Assembly: GCA_030610915.1 (NCBI GenBank)
Contig: JAUWQS010000150.1
Coordinates: 1 to 5,221 of the forward strand
Source of the DNA: Pseudomonadota bacterium
GTDB taxonomy: Bacteria; Desulfobacterota; Syntrophia; Syntrophales; JADFWA01
DNA length: 5,221 nt
Direction: 5' to 3'
In this document: positions 1 through 5,196 of the stretch, one piece after another
Position numbering within the stretch: position 1 is the stretch's first letter
Layout of the letters: each line of letters starts with the position of its first letter
Notes under the pieces: generated by a model
What the model was told of the DNA's origin: nothing
Database searches by the model: none
What the model saw: only the letters and a program-made list of their open reading frames with translations
Position numbers and translations under genes: made by a program

Positions 1-2
1 TC

Positions 3-148
3 GTAACTAGTGCCTGAACGAAAACCCCTCTTTTTGTCATTTCGACCGAAGGGAGAAATCTTTAAAGTCACGTATTTTCAGTAGCATAAGATTTCTCGCT
101 CCGCTCGAAATGACAGCTTCGGATAGTTTTCGTTCAGGCACTAACTAC
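3..148. repeat. MITE-like palindromic element with two nested inverted repeats
   Basis: The outer arms are 3-25 and 126-148 (21 of 23 bases pair). Their core, TAGTGCCTGAACGAAAAC at 8-25, is perfectly complementary to 126-143. Inside lie second arms at 35-62 and 88-115 (25 of 28 pair), of the TGTCATTTCGANCG...GAGAAATCTT type. From memory, this kind of motif recurs between genes in many bacterial genomes. There is no reading frame of note, so any movement would need a transposase from elsewhere. RNA from either strand would fold into a long hairpin. No convincing target duplication is visible. The right end stops four bases before the -35 box of the fliD promoter. That it is a mobile element is inference; the palindrome itself is directly visible. 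Confidence 0.8.
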
Positions 149-152
149 ACAC

Positions 153-179
153 TCAAGTTTTTTGATGGAATGCCGATAA
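153..179 (+). promoter_or_regulatory. Sigma-28 (FliA) promoter of fliD
   Basis: TCAAGTTT at 153-160, an 11-base spacer (161-171) and GCCGATAA at 172-179 match the enterobacterial sigma-28 consensus TAAAGTTT-N11-GCCGATAA at 15 of 16 positions with the exact spacing. Transcription should start near 186-188, giving a leader of about 77 bases before the fliD start codon. Sigma-28 drives late flagellar genes in many bacteria, and filament cap genes are common targets, so motif and gene support each other. It implies that fliD is expressed only after the hook-basal body is complete and the anti-sigma factor FlgM has been exported. Confidence 0.88.
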
Positions 180-192
180 TACTATTAAAGGT

Positions 193-222
193 TGTTTAGG
201 CTGAAGGCTATCAGGCTGTAGG
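193..222. repeat. GGCTGAA repeat in the fliD leader
   Basis: TGTTTAGGCTGAAGGCT at 193-209, followed by imperfect GGCTGTAGG copies, repeats the sequence found at 5174-5190 near the other end of the window. It lies in the untranslated leader between the sigma-28 promoter and the fliD ribosome binding site. Confidence 0.55.
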
Positions 223-248
223 CGCTCATGGTTGAACAACCTGAAAGG

Positions 249-255
249 AAGGAGG
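249..255 (+). promoter_or_regulatory. Ribosome binding site that fixes the fliD start
   Basis: AAGGAGG lies eight bases before the ATG at 264. The longer in-frame start at 228 has no comparable site and would add twelve residues that do not look like FliD, whose N-terminus normally begins with a short Met-x-I-x-x-GG-L-x-SGLDT stretch. The start at 264 is therefore preferred. Confidence 0.85.
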
Positions 256-263
256 AAGTGACC

Positions 264-1688
264 ATGCCTATCTCGGTTGGCGGTCTCATATCAGGTCTTG
301 ATACCAACGGTATGATTGACCAGCTTTTGAACCTGCAGCAGCGGCCTATTGTGAACCTGCAGCAGCGGGAAGCCGCTTATCAGGTGCAATTGTCGGCCTA
401 TGGCAGCTTGCAGAGTACGTTGAGCAGCCTCAAATCCGCCATGGAGAATCTGGATTCCATGAGCGATCTCACCAGTTTTTCGGCTGTCTCCGGCGACACA
501 GACCTTTTTACTGTATCTGCCGGCGATACCGTAGCGTCGGGTTCATACGACATTACCATAACGCAGATGGCCGAGGTTCACAAACTGAGAAGCTGCGGCT
601 TTTCAGATGGGGGACTCGTGGGTGAGGGAACAATTCACCTTAGTGTCGGAAGCGGCAGCGCTGTGGATATCGCTGTCTCCGCCACCGACACCATCGACGA
701 CGTGGCCGAGGCCATAAATGGTGCCAAAGCCGGGGTCCGGGCAGCGATTATCTTTGACGGCACGGACTCTTTCCTGACCCTCTCCGGCGAGGATACCGGA
801 GCGGCAAACAAAATCAGTCTCACAGTAACCGACGCAGATGGCGAGAACAAGGATGTTAATAATCTTTCCCGATTGTTTTATGAAGACGGAGATGAGGAAA
901 ACCAAATGGTTGAGAGCCTGCCCGCCGCAGATTCAATCATCGCTGTCGATGGCGTAGCCGATATTCACAGGGATACCAACGTCATAGACGATGTTATCAG
1001 CGGCGTGACCATTACACTTCAATCAGCCCCTGCCGCCCCTGACAACAACGAGGCGACTCTAACGGTAAGCAGGGACATGGCCGCAGTCGCCTCCAAAATC
1101 AACTCTTTTGTCAGCGCATACAACGAGGCGCTTGACTTTTTTGACACCTATCAGAGCTATAATCCGGATGCCGAAACCGCAGGCGTCCTGTTGGGTGACA
1201 ACGCCACAAACAGTATACGCAATCGTCTCGATCGCCTGGTTACAGGCACGGTTGCAGGCGTTGAATCATTCTCACGATTAGCCGGTCTTGGCATTGCTCT
1301 GAATGACGAAGGACACATGGAGGTCGATTCTTCAACCCTCAATAGCGCTCTTGATGATCATTTTGACGATGTGGGCCGGTTTTTCACCCAGACTACAGAG
1401 GGTTCCGAAGGTCTTGCCGTGCGCATGGTGGATACCCTGTGTGCGATACTCGATTTCAGAGATGGAACCCTCGCTGCGAGGACGAATGGGATACAAGATA
1501 GTATAGACAATATTCAGGACCATGTTGAACGTGTAGAGATGCGTATTTCATCATGGGAGACGCGCACAAGGGCCCGGTTCCAGGCGCTGGAAGTTCTTCT
1601 GGGCCAGTACCAGACTACCGGCGACTATTTGAACCAGCAGATCACGGGCATGCAGAACCTGGGCAGGTATATATCAAGCCGTGGTTAG
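264..1688 (+). CDS. fliD: Flagellar hook-associated protein 2 (filament cap, FliD)
   Basis: This 474-residue protein caps the growing flagellar filament. It is exported through the flagellar type III apparatus and, in known systems, forms an oligomer at the tip that helps flagellin subunits fold. The N-terminal FliD region starts with SVGGLISGLDTNGMIDQLL (residues 4-22) followed by a helical D0/D1 segment to about residue 65. A flagellin-hook IN motif is at about 143-165 (TIDDVAEAIN, then AGVRA). The FliD C-terminal domain has VDG...TNVIDDVISGVTITL at about 228-252 and LAGLGIALNDEGHMEVDSS near 339-358. A long amphipathic, coiled-coil-like helix covers about 408-462 and ends in a Gln/Leu-rich tail. 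Length fits the family. There is no Sec signal peptide, as expected for a type III substrate. Two cysteines (about 111 and 392) are present. The gene has its own sigma-28 promoter, and no fliS chaperone gene follows, although fliD-fliS is a common order. Confidence 0.95.
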   Translation: MPISVGGLISGLDTNGMIDQLLNLQQRPIVNLQQREAAYQVQLSAYGSLQSTLSSLKSAMENLDSMSDLTSFSAVSGDTDLFTVSAGDTVASGSYDITITQMAEVHKLRSCGFSDGGLVGEGTIHLSVGSGSAVDIAVSATDTIDDVAEAINGAKAGVRAAIIFDGTDSFLTLSGEDTGAANKISLTVTDADGENKDVNNLSRLFYEDGDEENQMVESLPAADSIIAVDGVADIHRDTNVIDDVISGVTITLQSAPAAPDNNEATLTVSRDMAAVASKINSFVSAYNEALDFFDTYQSYNPDAETAGVLLGDNATNSIRNRLDRLVTGTVAGVESFSRLAGLGIALNDEGHMEVDSSTLNSALDDHFDDVGRFFTQTTEGSEGLAVRMVDTLCAILDFRDGTLAARTNGIQDSIDNIQDHVERVEMRISSWETRTRARFQALEVLLGQYQTTGDYLNQQITGMQNLGRYISSRG

Positions 1689-1720
1689 CGCTAAGAGGTA
1701 GTTTCGAGTTACGGGTATTC

Positions 1721-1950
1721 GCTCAATAAATAGGGGCAGTGAAACGAAAAAGGGCTTCACCGCAGAGCCGCAAAGGACGCAGAGTAAAAAAATTCTTTAC
1801 AGTTAAAAGAATGGCAAGGGAAAACCGGTTTGTTTTCTGCTGAATACATTTTAATTAAGGTCAGAAAAAAAAGAAATATCCTCTGCGTCCTCCGCGTCTT
1901 TGCGGTGAAAATATGTGATTGCAAAGATTCATTACCCCTGTTTATTGAGC
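1721..1950. repeat. Composite palindromic element with CTCAATAAA ends and a CCGCAGAG-type inner repeat
   Basis: Outer arms 1721-1743 and 1928-1950 pair at 20 of 23 positions and begin GCTCAATAAA. Inner arms 1756-1784 (TTCACCGCAGAG...) and 1881-1909 (CTCTGCGTCC...GGTGAA) pair at 25 of 29. A small perfect 7-bp hairpin, ATTCTTT/AAAGAAT at 1792-1798 and 1806-1812, sits in the A/T-rich centre. There is no coding potential. From memory, TTCACCGCAGAG-type motifs recur between genes in many environmental genomes. The design (outer arms, inner arms, A/T-rich centre) matches the element at 3-148, but the sequence differs. It follows fliD by 32 bases and may act as its transcription barrier, as no separate classical terminator is visible. 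Confidence 0.75.
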
Positions 1951-1963
1951 TATTACGTTCCGG

Positions 1964-2133
1964 GGTTCACTGTTCAACGGTTGAAGGAAGATAATCGAGT
2001 GATATCTCAATAAATTTGGGTATGGGCAACTTTAATCACCCATATCAGGAGGTTACAATCTTCCCTCCCCTAATTTATTGAGAGGTTACAGCATTAATTT
2101 GATTGGAACTCTTTTAACCGTGAACTGTGAACC
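1964..2133. repeat. Second nested palindrome with CTCAATAAATT hairpin arms
   Basis: The outermost arms are GGTTCAC-type heptamers, 1964-1982 against 2116-2133, complementary except for one mismatch and one indel. Inside, TCTCAATAAATT at 2005-2016 is perfectly complementary to 2072-2083. Within that, 2019-2026 pairs with 2039-2046 (TATGGG/CCCATA core plus one G-T wobble) around a 12-base loop. The CTCAATAAAT ends resemble those of the neighbouring element at 1721-1950, so the two may be relatives or parts of one insertion. The rest of the gene-free stretch 1689-2241 holds only short linkers and the upstream signals of the next gene. Confidence 0.65.
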
Positions 2134-2179
2134 TTGAACCTGACAACCTGAGTAGTTATGAGAGATTTACACAAAAAAC

Positions 2180-2212
2180 TTGACAGTGTCAGATTGCGAT
2201 GGTAGCAATAAT
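2180..2212 (+). promoter_or_regulatory. Possible sigma-70-type promoter of the 97-residue protein gene
   Basis: TTGACA at 2180-2185 is a perfect -35 hexamer. At 17-base spacing it is followed by TAGCAA (2203-2208), a poor -10. A better -10, AATAAT (2207-2212), is at 21 bases, longer than ideal. GACAGTGTC (2182-2190), an imperfect palindrome overlapping the -35, could be a repressor half-site pair, but this is speculative. The position, 30-60 bases before a good ribosome binding site, is plausible. Confidence 0.35.
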
Positions 2213-2227
2213 TAAGAAAATTACAAT

Positions 2228-2235
2228 AAGGAGGT
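2228..2235 (+). promoter_or_regulatory. Strong ribosome binding site of the 97-residue protein gene
   Basis: AAGGAGGT is a full Shine-Dalgarno match placed six bases before the ATG at 2242. It is the main evidence, besides the open frame, that this small gene is translated. Confidence 0.85.
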
Positions 2236-2241
2236 TTTATT

Positions 2242-2535
2242 ATGAAAGCAGGTGTCATTTTTACCGGAACAGGTCCAATTCTTATTTTAACCTCTTATGA
2301 TTCCTTAACCCACCCTGAACTTGCAAAGAAATTAGCTGCCAAGAGAATAAAGAAATTTGTTGCCAGTGAGGTTTCAGTGGATAAAGTCAAAGAAAAGTAC
2401 CAGGAGACCTTTAATGTCATCATGGAAGATCTCAAACAGACAGATGACTTGAGGGTTCTTGACTTCGATGGTCACACCATTTTTCTCAATTTTTCCTTCA
2501 AGGAAATGGGGAAGCCCATTTTTTACGAACCATAA
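2242..2535 (+). CDS. Conserved-looking small protein of unknown function (97 residues)
   Basis: I do not recognise a named family. The protein is soluble and charged, with no signal peptide or membrane segment. It opens with a hydrophobic, glycine-containing strand-turn-strand stretch (GVIFTGTGPILILTSYDS, residues 4-21). A lysine-rich helical part follows at about 25-65 (HPELAKKLAAKRIKKF, then VDKVKEKYQ). It ends in an aromatic, strand-like part, VLDFDGHTIFLNFSF (72-86) and a KPIFYEP tail. The pattern suggests a compact alpha/beta fold. There are no cysteines and no obvious catalytic triad. The full Shine-Dalgarno, standard ATG and well-formed frame support a real gene. It is visibly richer in A+T than fliD. 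Flanking repeats and a 275-base gap to the crotonase gene suggest it is transcribed alone. It has the look of a conserved hypothetical protein, but no function can be assigned from sequence. Confidence 0.8.
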   Translation: MKAGVIFTGTGPILILTSYDSLTHPELAKKLAAKRIKKFVASEVSVDKVKEKYQETFNVIMEDLKQTDDLRVLDFDGHTIFLNFSFKEMGKPIFYEP

Positions 2536-2810
2536 GTAAGACGCCAGTATGGCTACAATAAACACCATCCAGCCAGCGTCAGTCCCGAAAATTGGCAGTA
2601 TCCGAAATGTCGTGACGCAGGTTCACGGAGATAGGGCTGTTTCAGTGTCTGTCGTAAAATAAGTTGTACAATTAGGCGCTCAGCTTCAGGTTGGGTTTAG
2701 TTGATGTTGATACTCTCCCGCAAAACTACGGGGATACATCTGTGTTGCTGGTGTGGTGTAACTGCGTGTGCCACACAGTGTTTTTTAACAGGTCAAGGAG
2801 GAATATCATT
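2536..2810 (+). other. Intergenic leader with hairpin plus T-run before the crotonase gene
   Basis: No convincing gene is present. Just after the preceding stop codon, GACGC (2540-2544) and TGGCT (2550-2554) can pair with AGCCA and GCGTC (2571-2580) in a bulged stem that lacks a T-run. Near the downstream gene, GTGTGG (2751-2756) pairs with CCACAC (2771-2776), and a run of six T (2781-2786) follows, nine bases before the ribosome binding site. This could be a weak terminator or attenuator. No well-spaced promoter was found; TAAAAT at 2655-2660 is a -10-like hexamer without a good -35. A 37-codon frame at 2549-2662 lacks a ribosome binding site. Confidence 0.45.
2795..2802 (+). promoter_or_regulatory. 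Ribosome binding site that fixes the crotonase start
   Basis: AAGGAGGA lies eight bases before the ATG at 2811. The open frame extends upstream to a TTG at 2691, but those forty extra residues (with LVWCNCVCHTVFFN) do not resemble a crotonase N-terminus. Translation from 2811 gives the family's normal beginning. Confidence 0.88.
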
Positions 2811-3581
2811 ATGGGCAAGGTGACCTTAATTAGAGAAGATAAAATTGCTGTATTGACTATTAACAGACCCGATGTCAAGAATGCTCTTGATCTGGATACT
2901 TATGAAGAGTTTGGGGAAGCGGTTGAAGAGATAAAACGTGATTCAGATATCAGAGTTGCGGTTATTACCGGAGCAGGGGATTCCTTTTGTGCCGGTCTTG
3001 ACCTGAAGTTTGCGGCAAAGATAAAGAGTATGAGCGCAATGGAGGTGGTAAGCCTTATTAAACGACTCCAGGGAATATTTGCCTTTGAAAATGTGGGGAA
3101 GCCTGTAATCTCAGCTATCAAAGGATATACTCTGGGAAATGGCTGTGATATTGCCCTTGCATCTGACTTTGTGATAGCGGCGGAAGACGCGAAAATCGGC
3201 ATGATTTATACGAACCTGGGATTGATTCCGGACATGGGAGGGACATTCAGACTTCCACGGCTTGTAGGCCTGGCCATGGCCAAAGAGCTCATCCTCACAG
3301 GAGAGCAGATTAGCGCCAGGCGGGCCCTGGAGATAGGTATGATCAATAAGGTGGTCCCAACGGAGAAATTGATGGATGAGACAATGAAGTTCGCCGGCAA
3401 ACTTGCCGGCAGATCCCCGATAGCCTTGGCCATGGCAAAAGCGGCCATCAACAAAGGTCTTGGGGTGGACCTAAGCGCCGCACAGGATTTTGAGGCATAT
3501 ATACAGAACGTCTGTTTGCAAAGCGATGATGTTACGGAGGCAATAAGCGCTTTCTTAGAGAAAAGGAAGCCCAATTTTTAG
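2811..3581 (+). CDS. Enoyl-CoA hydratase/isomerase (crotonase) family protein with atypical active-site residues
   Basis: This 256-residue cytosolic protein has the typical length and motifs of the crotonase superfamily, which acts on acyl-CoA thioesters and stabilises an enolate in an oxyanion hole. The strand LTINRPDVKNALD (15-27) is followed by the first oxyanion-hole and CoA segment, GDSFCAGLDLKFA (56-68). The second is GYTLGNGCDIALASDF (105-120). IGMIYTNLGLIPDMGGTFRLPRLVG (129-153) and LTGEQISARRALEIGMINKVV (162-182) follow, with a C-terminal trimerisation helix region. By alignment to rat mitochondrial hydratase, the two catalytic glutamates (Glu144, Glu164) are replaced by Asp113 and Tyr133. 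An aspartate, Asp141, sits in the IPD-x-GG motif, where PaaG-type isomerases also carry an Asp. A plain hydratase activity is therefore doubtful; isomerase, hydrolase or another crotonase chemistry is possible. It has no beta-oxidation neighbours here. Family is secure, reaction is not. Confidence 0.93.
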   Translation: MGKVTLIREDKIAVLTINRPDVKNALDLDTYEEFGEAVEEIKRDSDIRVAVITGAGDSFCAGLDLKFAAKIKSMSAMEVVSLIKRLQGIFAFENVGKPVISAIKGYTLGNGCDIALASDFVIAAEDAKIGMIYTNLGLIPDMGGTFRLPRLVGLAMAKELILTGEQISARRALEIGMINKVVPTEKLMDETMKFAGKLAGRSPIALAMAKAAINKGLGVDLSAAQDFEAYIQNVCLQSDDVTEAISAFLEKRKPNF

Positions 3582-3588
3582 GTTCACG

Positions 3589-3634
3589 GTTCAGGGTTCA
3601 AAGGTTCAAAGGTTTTAACCTCTGAACCCTGAAC
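3589..3634 (+). terminator. Hairpin terminator after the crotonase gene, built from GGTTCA heptamers
   Basis: Arms 3589-3606 (GTTCAGGGTTCAAAGGTT) and 3617-3634 pair with a single mismatch around a 10-base loop, starting eight bases after the crotonase stop codon. TTTT follows at 3637-3640, so rho-independent termination on the plus strand is plausible. The reverse direction lacks a clear T-run, although the stem could still slow transcription coming from the convergent trkH. The arms are GGTTCA-type repeats of about seven bases, also seen at 1964-1982 and 2116-2140. Confidence 0.7.
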
Positions 3635-3654
3635 CCTTTTAACTGTTTTGTCAT

Positions 3655-3684
3655 CTCTGCGGTCTCAGTGCTCTTTGCGGTGAA
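3655..3684. repeat. Solo arm of the CTCTGCG...GCGGTGAA repeat
   Basis: This 30-base stretch (CTCTGCGGTCTC...TTTGCGGTGAA) closely resembles the inner arm at 1881-1909 in the same orientation, with one extra base and a few changes. No matching opposite arm lies nearby. It looks like a decayed or single-arm copy of the same repeat family, lying between the terminator and the 3' end of trkH. Confidence 0.6.
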
Positions 3685-3692
3685 TGTTTACC

Positions 3693-5144
3693 CTATTTTC
3701 TCCAGAACTCCGGGATCAGAAGAACAATAACGGTATAAATCTCAAGCCTTCCCACCAGCATGCAGAAAGAAAGAATCCACTTCCCACAGTAAGGTATCTC
3801 TGCATAAGTTGAAGCAGGACCCACCATCCCGAATCCCGGTCCGACATTACCGATGGTTGCGGCAACCGAGGAAAAGGCCGTCATCATATCCAGCCCAAGC
3901 AGAGACATTATAAGAGTGGCGACAACTGTTACCGAAAGGTAGAGGATGAAAAACCCCCAGATGCTTCCCATTATTTCCGCCGATACGATTTCTTTTCCAA
4001 GCTTAACAGTGGTCACCGCATGTGGATGCACAAGCCTGTAAAGTTCTTTGTAGCCATGTTTTATTATCAGGAGCACCCTGACGCACTTTAAACCTCCAGC
4101 GGTAGAACCCGCCGACGCCCCCACAAACATTAATAGAAGTAGTATAATCTTGGAGAGCGCCGGCCAGTTCGCGAAGTTGTCCGTTGTATAACCTGTTGAG
4201 GTAATGATGGAAGCCACCTGGAAGGAAGCAATGCGAAAAGACTTTATCGTGTCATTAAAGAAATTCAGACGCAGGTTGATGGTTATTAGAACCATTCCAA
4301 CAAGCGCAACCGCAAGAAAGAAACGAAGTTCACTGTTCTTAAGGAATGTCTTGAGGTTTCCTGTCATGATGCTGTAGTGAAGGGAAAAATTAATCCCGGC
4401 TATCAGCATGAATATGGTGATTACTGCATCTATGTAGGCGCTGTGGAAGTGGGCAATACTTGAGTCACTTGTGGAAAAACCGCCTGTGGCCATCGTTGTA
4501 AAGGTATGGCAGAGAGAATCAAAAACGCTCATACCTCCGAAAAGGAGAAGGATAAACTCGACTGTTGAAATAATAACATAAACGCCCCAGAGAACCCTGG
4601 CCGTTTCTGCTATGCGCGGCTTGAGCTTGTCCTTTACCGGACCGGGAAGCTCTGCTTTGTACAACTGCATTCCTCCCACCCCGAGGATCGGAAGGATGGC
4701 GATCGACAGCACAATGATACCCATCCCCCCTAACCACTGGGTGAGGGAACGCCATAAGAGAATACCGTGTGGGATGCCTGCTATATTTGTGATGACAGTT
4801 GCTCCGGTGGTTGTAAACCCGGACATGGATTCGAAGAATGCATCAACAAATGTGGGCAAGGCCCCATATAAAAGATAGGGAAGAGACCCGAATGCAGCGG
4901 CAAGTATCCACCCGGCGGTTACAATTACAAAGCCTTCCTTGTGGGTTAAAGATATTTGTTCCTCACGAGGTTTGGGAAAAAAGTAAAAAAGTGCGCCCGT
5001 TGTGGAAGTTATCAGCAGGGATAAGACGAGGGCATTGATATCTCCTTCTCCAAAGTAAATAGAGCAACCTACGGGAAGGAGCATTGTTAGACCCAGGAAA
5101 AAGAGGAATGCCCCCAGGATGTGGAAAATGTGTTTTACATTCAT
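3693..5144 (-). CDS. trkH: TrkH family potassium uptake protein (membrane subunit)
   Basis: This 483-residue inner-membrane protein is the ion-conducting subunit of a Trk-type K+ uptake system. It works as a dimer and is gated by a cytosolic NAD/ATP-binding TrkA ring. The four pore-loop repeats of the superfamily are visible, each with its filter glycine: TTTGAT (111-116), ATGGFST (219-225), TSTGYTT (315-321) and IGNVGPGFG (431-439). GASAGSTAGGLKCVR (342-356) is the conserved intramembrane-loop region that controls gating in this family. GRLE at 465-468 contains the conserved arginine of the last helix. The N-terminus (MNVKHIFHILGAFLFFLGL) is a normal first TrkH helix, and length matches characterised TrkH proteins. 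All four filter glycines are intact, so it should be functional. The gene faces the crotonase gene. No clear Shine-Dalgarno precedes its ATG. TrkA is expected elsewhere, possibly just beyond the right edge. Confidence 0.95.
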   Translation of the reverse strand: MNVKHIFHILGAFLFFLGLTMLLPVGCSIYFGEGDINALVLSLLITSTTGALFYFFPKPREEQISLTHKEGFVIVTAGWILAAAFGSLPYLLYGALPTFVDAFFESMSGFTTTGATVITNIAGIPHGILLWRSLTQWLGGMGIIVLSIAILPILGVGGMQLYKAELPGPVKDKLKPRIAETARVLWGVYVIISTVEFILLLFGGMSVFDSLCHTFTTMATGGFSTSDSSIAHFHSAYIDAVITIFMLIAGINFSLHYSIMTGNLKTFLKNSELRFFLAVALVGMVLITINLRLNFFNDTIKSFRIASFQVASIITSTGYTTDNFANWPALSKIILLLLMFVGASAGSTAGGLKCVRVLLIIKHGYKELYRLVHPHAVTTVKLGKEIVSAEIMGSIWGFFILYLSVTVVATLIMSLLGLDMMTAFSSVAATIGNVGPGFGMVGPASTYAEIPYCGKWILSFCMLVGRLEIYTVIVLLIPEFWRK

Positions 5145-5162
5145 CGTAACTACTCACGTAGT

Positions 5163-5196
5163 CAGGCTGAAGCTGTTTAGGCTGAAGGCTGAAGGT
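5163..5196. repeat. GGCTGAA heptamer repeat tract upstream of trkH
   Basis: The plus strand reads as several copies of GGCTGAAG/AGGCTGAA in near-seven-base periodicity. Seventeen bases, TGTTTAGGCTGAAGGCT (5174-5190), are identical to 193-209 in the fliD leader. The tract has no coding sense and lies just before the trkH start codon on the opposite strand. No promoter was recognised in 5145-5221. Confidence 0.6.

Noticed and set aside
228..263. Upstream in-frame ATG extending fliD by 12 residues
   Set aside because: No ribosome binding site before 228, and the added residues are unlike FliD N-termini. The site at 249-255 points to 264.
603..905. Minus-strand open frames inside fliD, also 635-850, 1157-1342 and 1332-1523
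   Set aside because: They lie wholly within a confident gene, lack ribosome binding sites and show no recognisable domains.
1721..2133. CRISPR array
   Set aside because: The repeats are inverted pairs of differing sequence, not regularly spaced direct repeats with unique spacers.
2182..2190. GACAGTGTC palindrome as a defined operator
   Set aside because: Only nine bases long, a common chance occurrence, with no regulator gene nearby.
2691..2810. TTG-started 40-residue extension of the crotonase
   Set aside because: The extension is cysteine-rich and unlike the family, spans a hairpin and T-run, and a strong ribosome binding site supports the ATG at 2811.
2900..3574. Minus-strand open frames opposite the crotonase (2900-3202 and 3206-3574)
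   Set aside because: Shadow frames of a secure coding region with no protein-family features.
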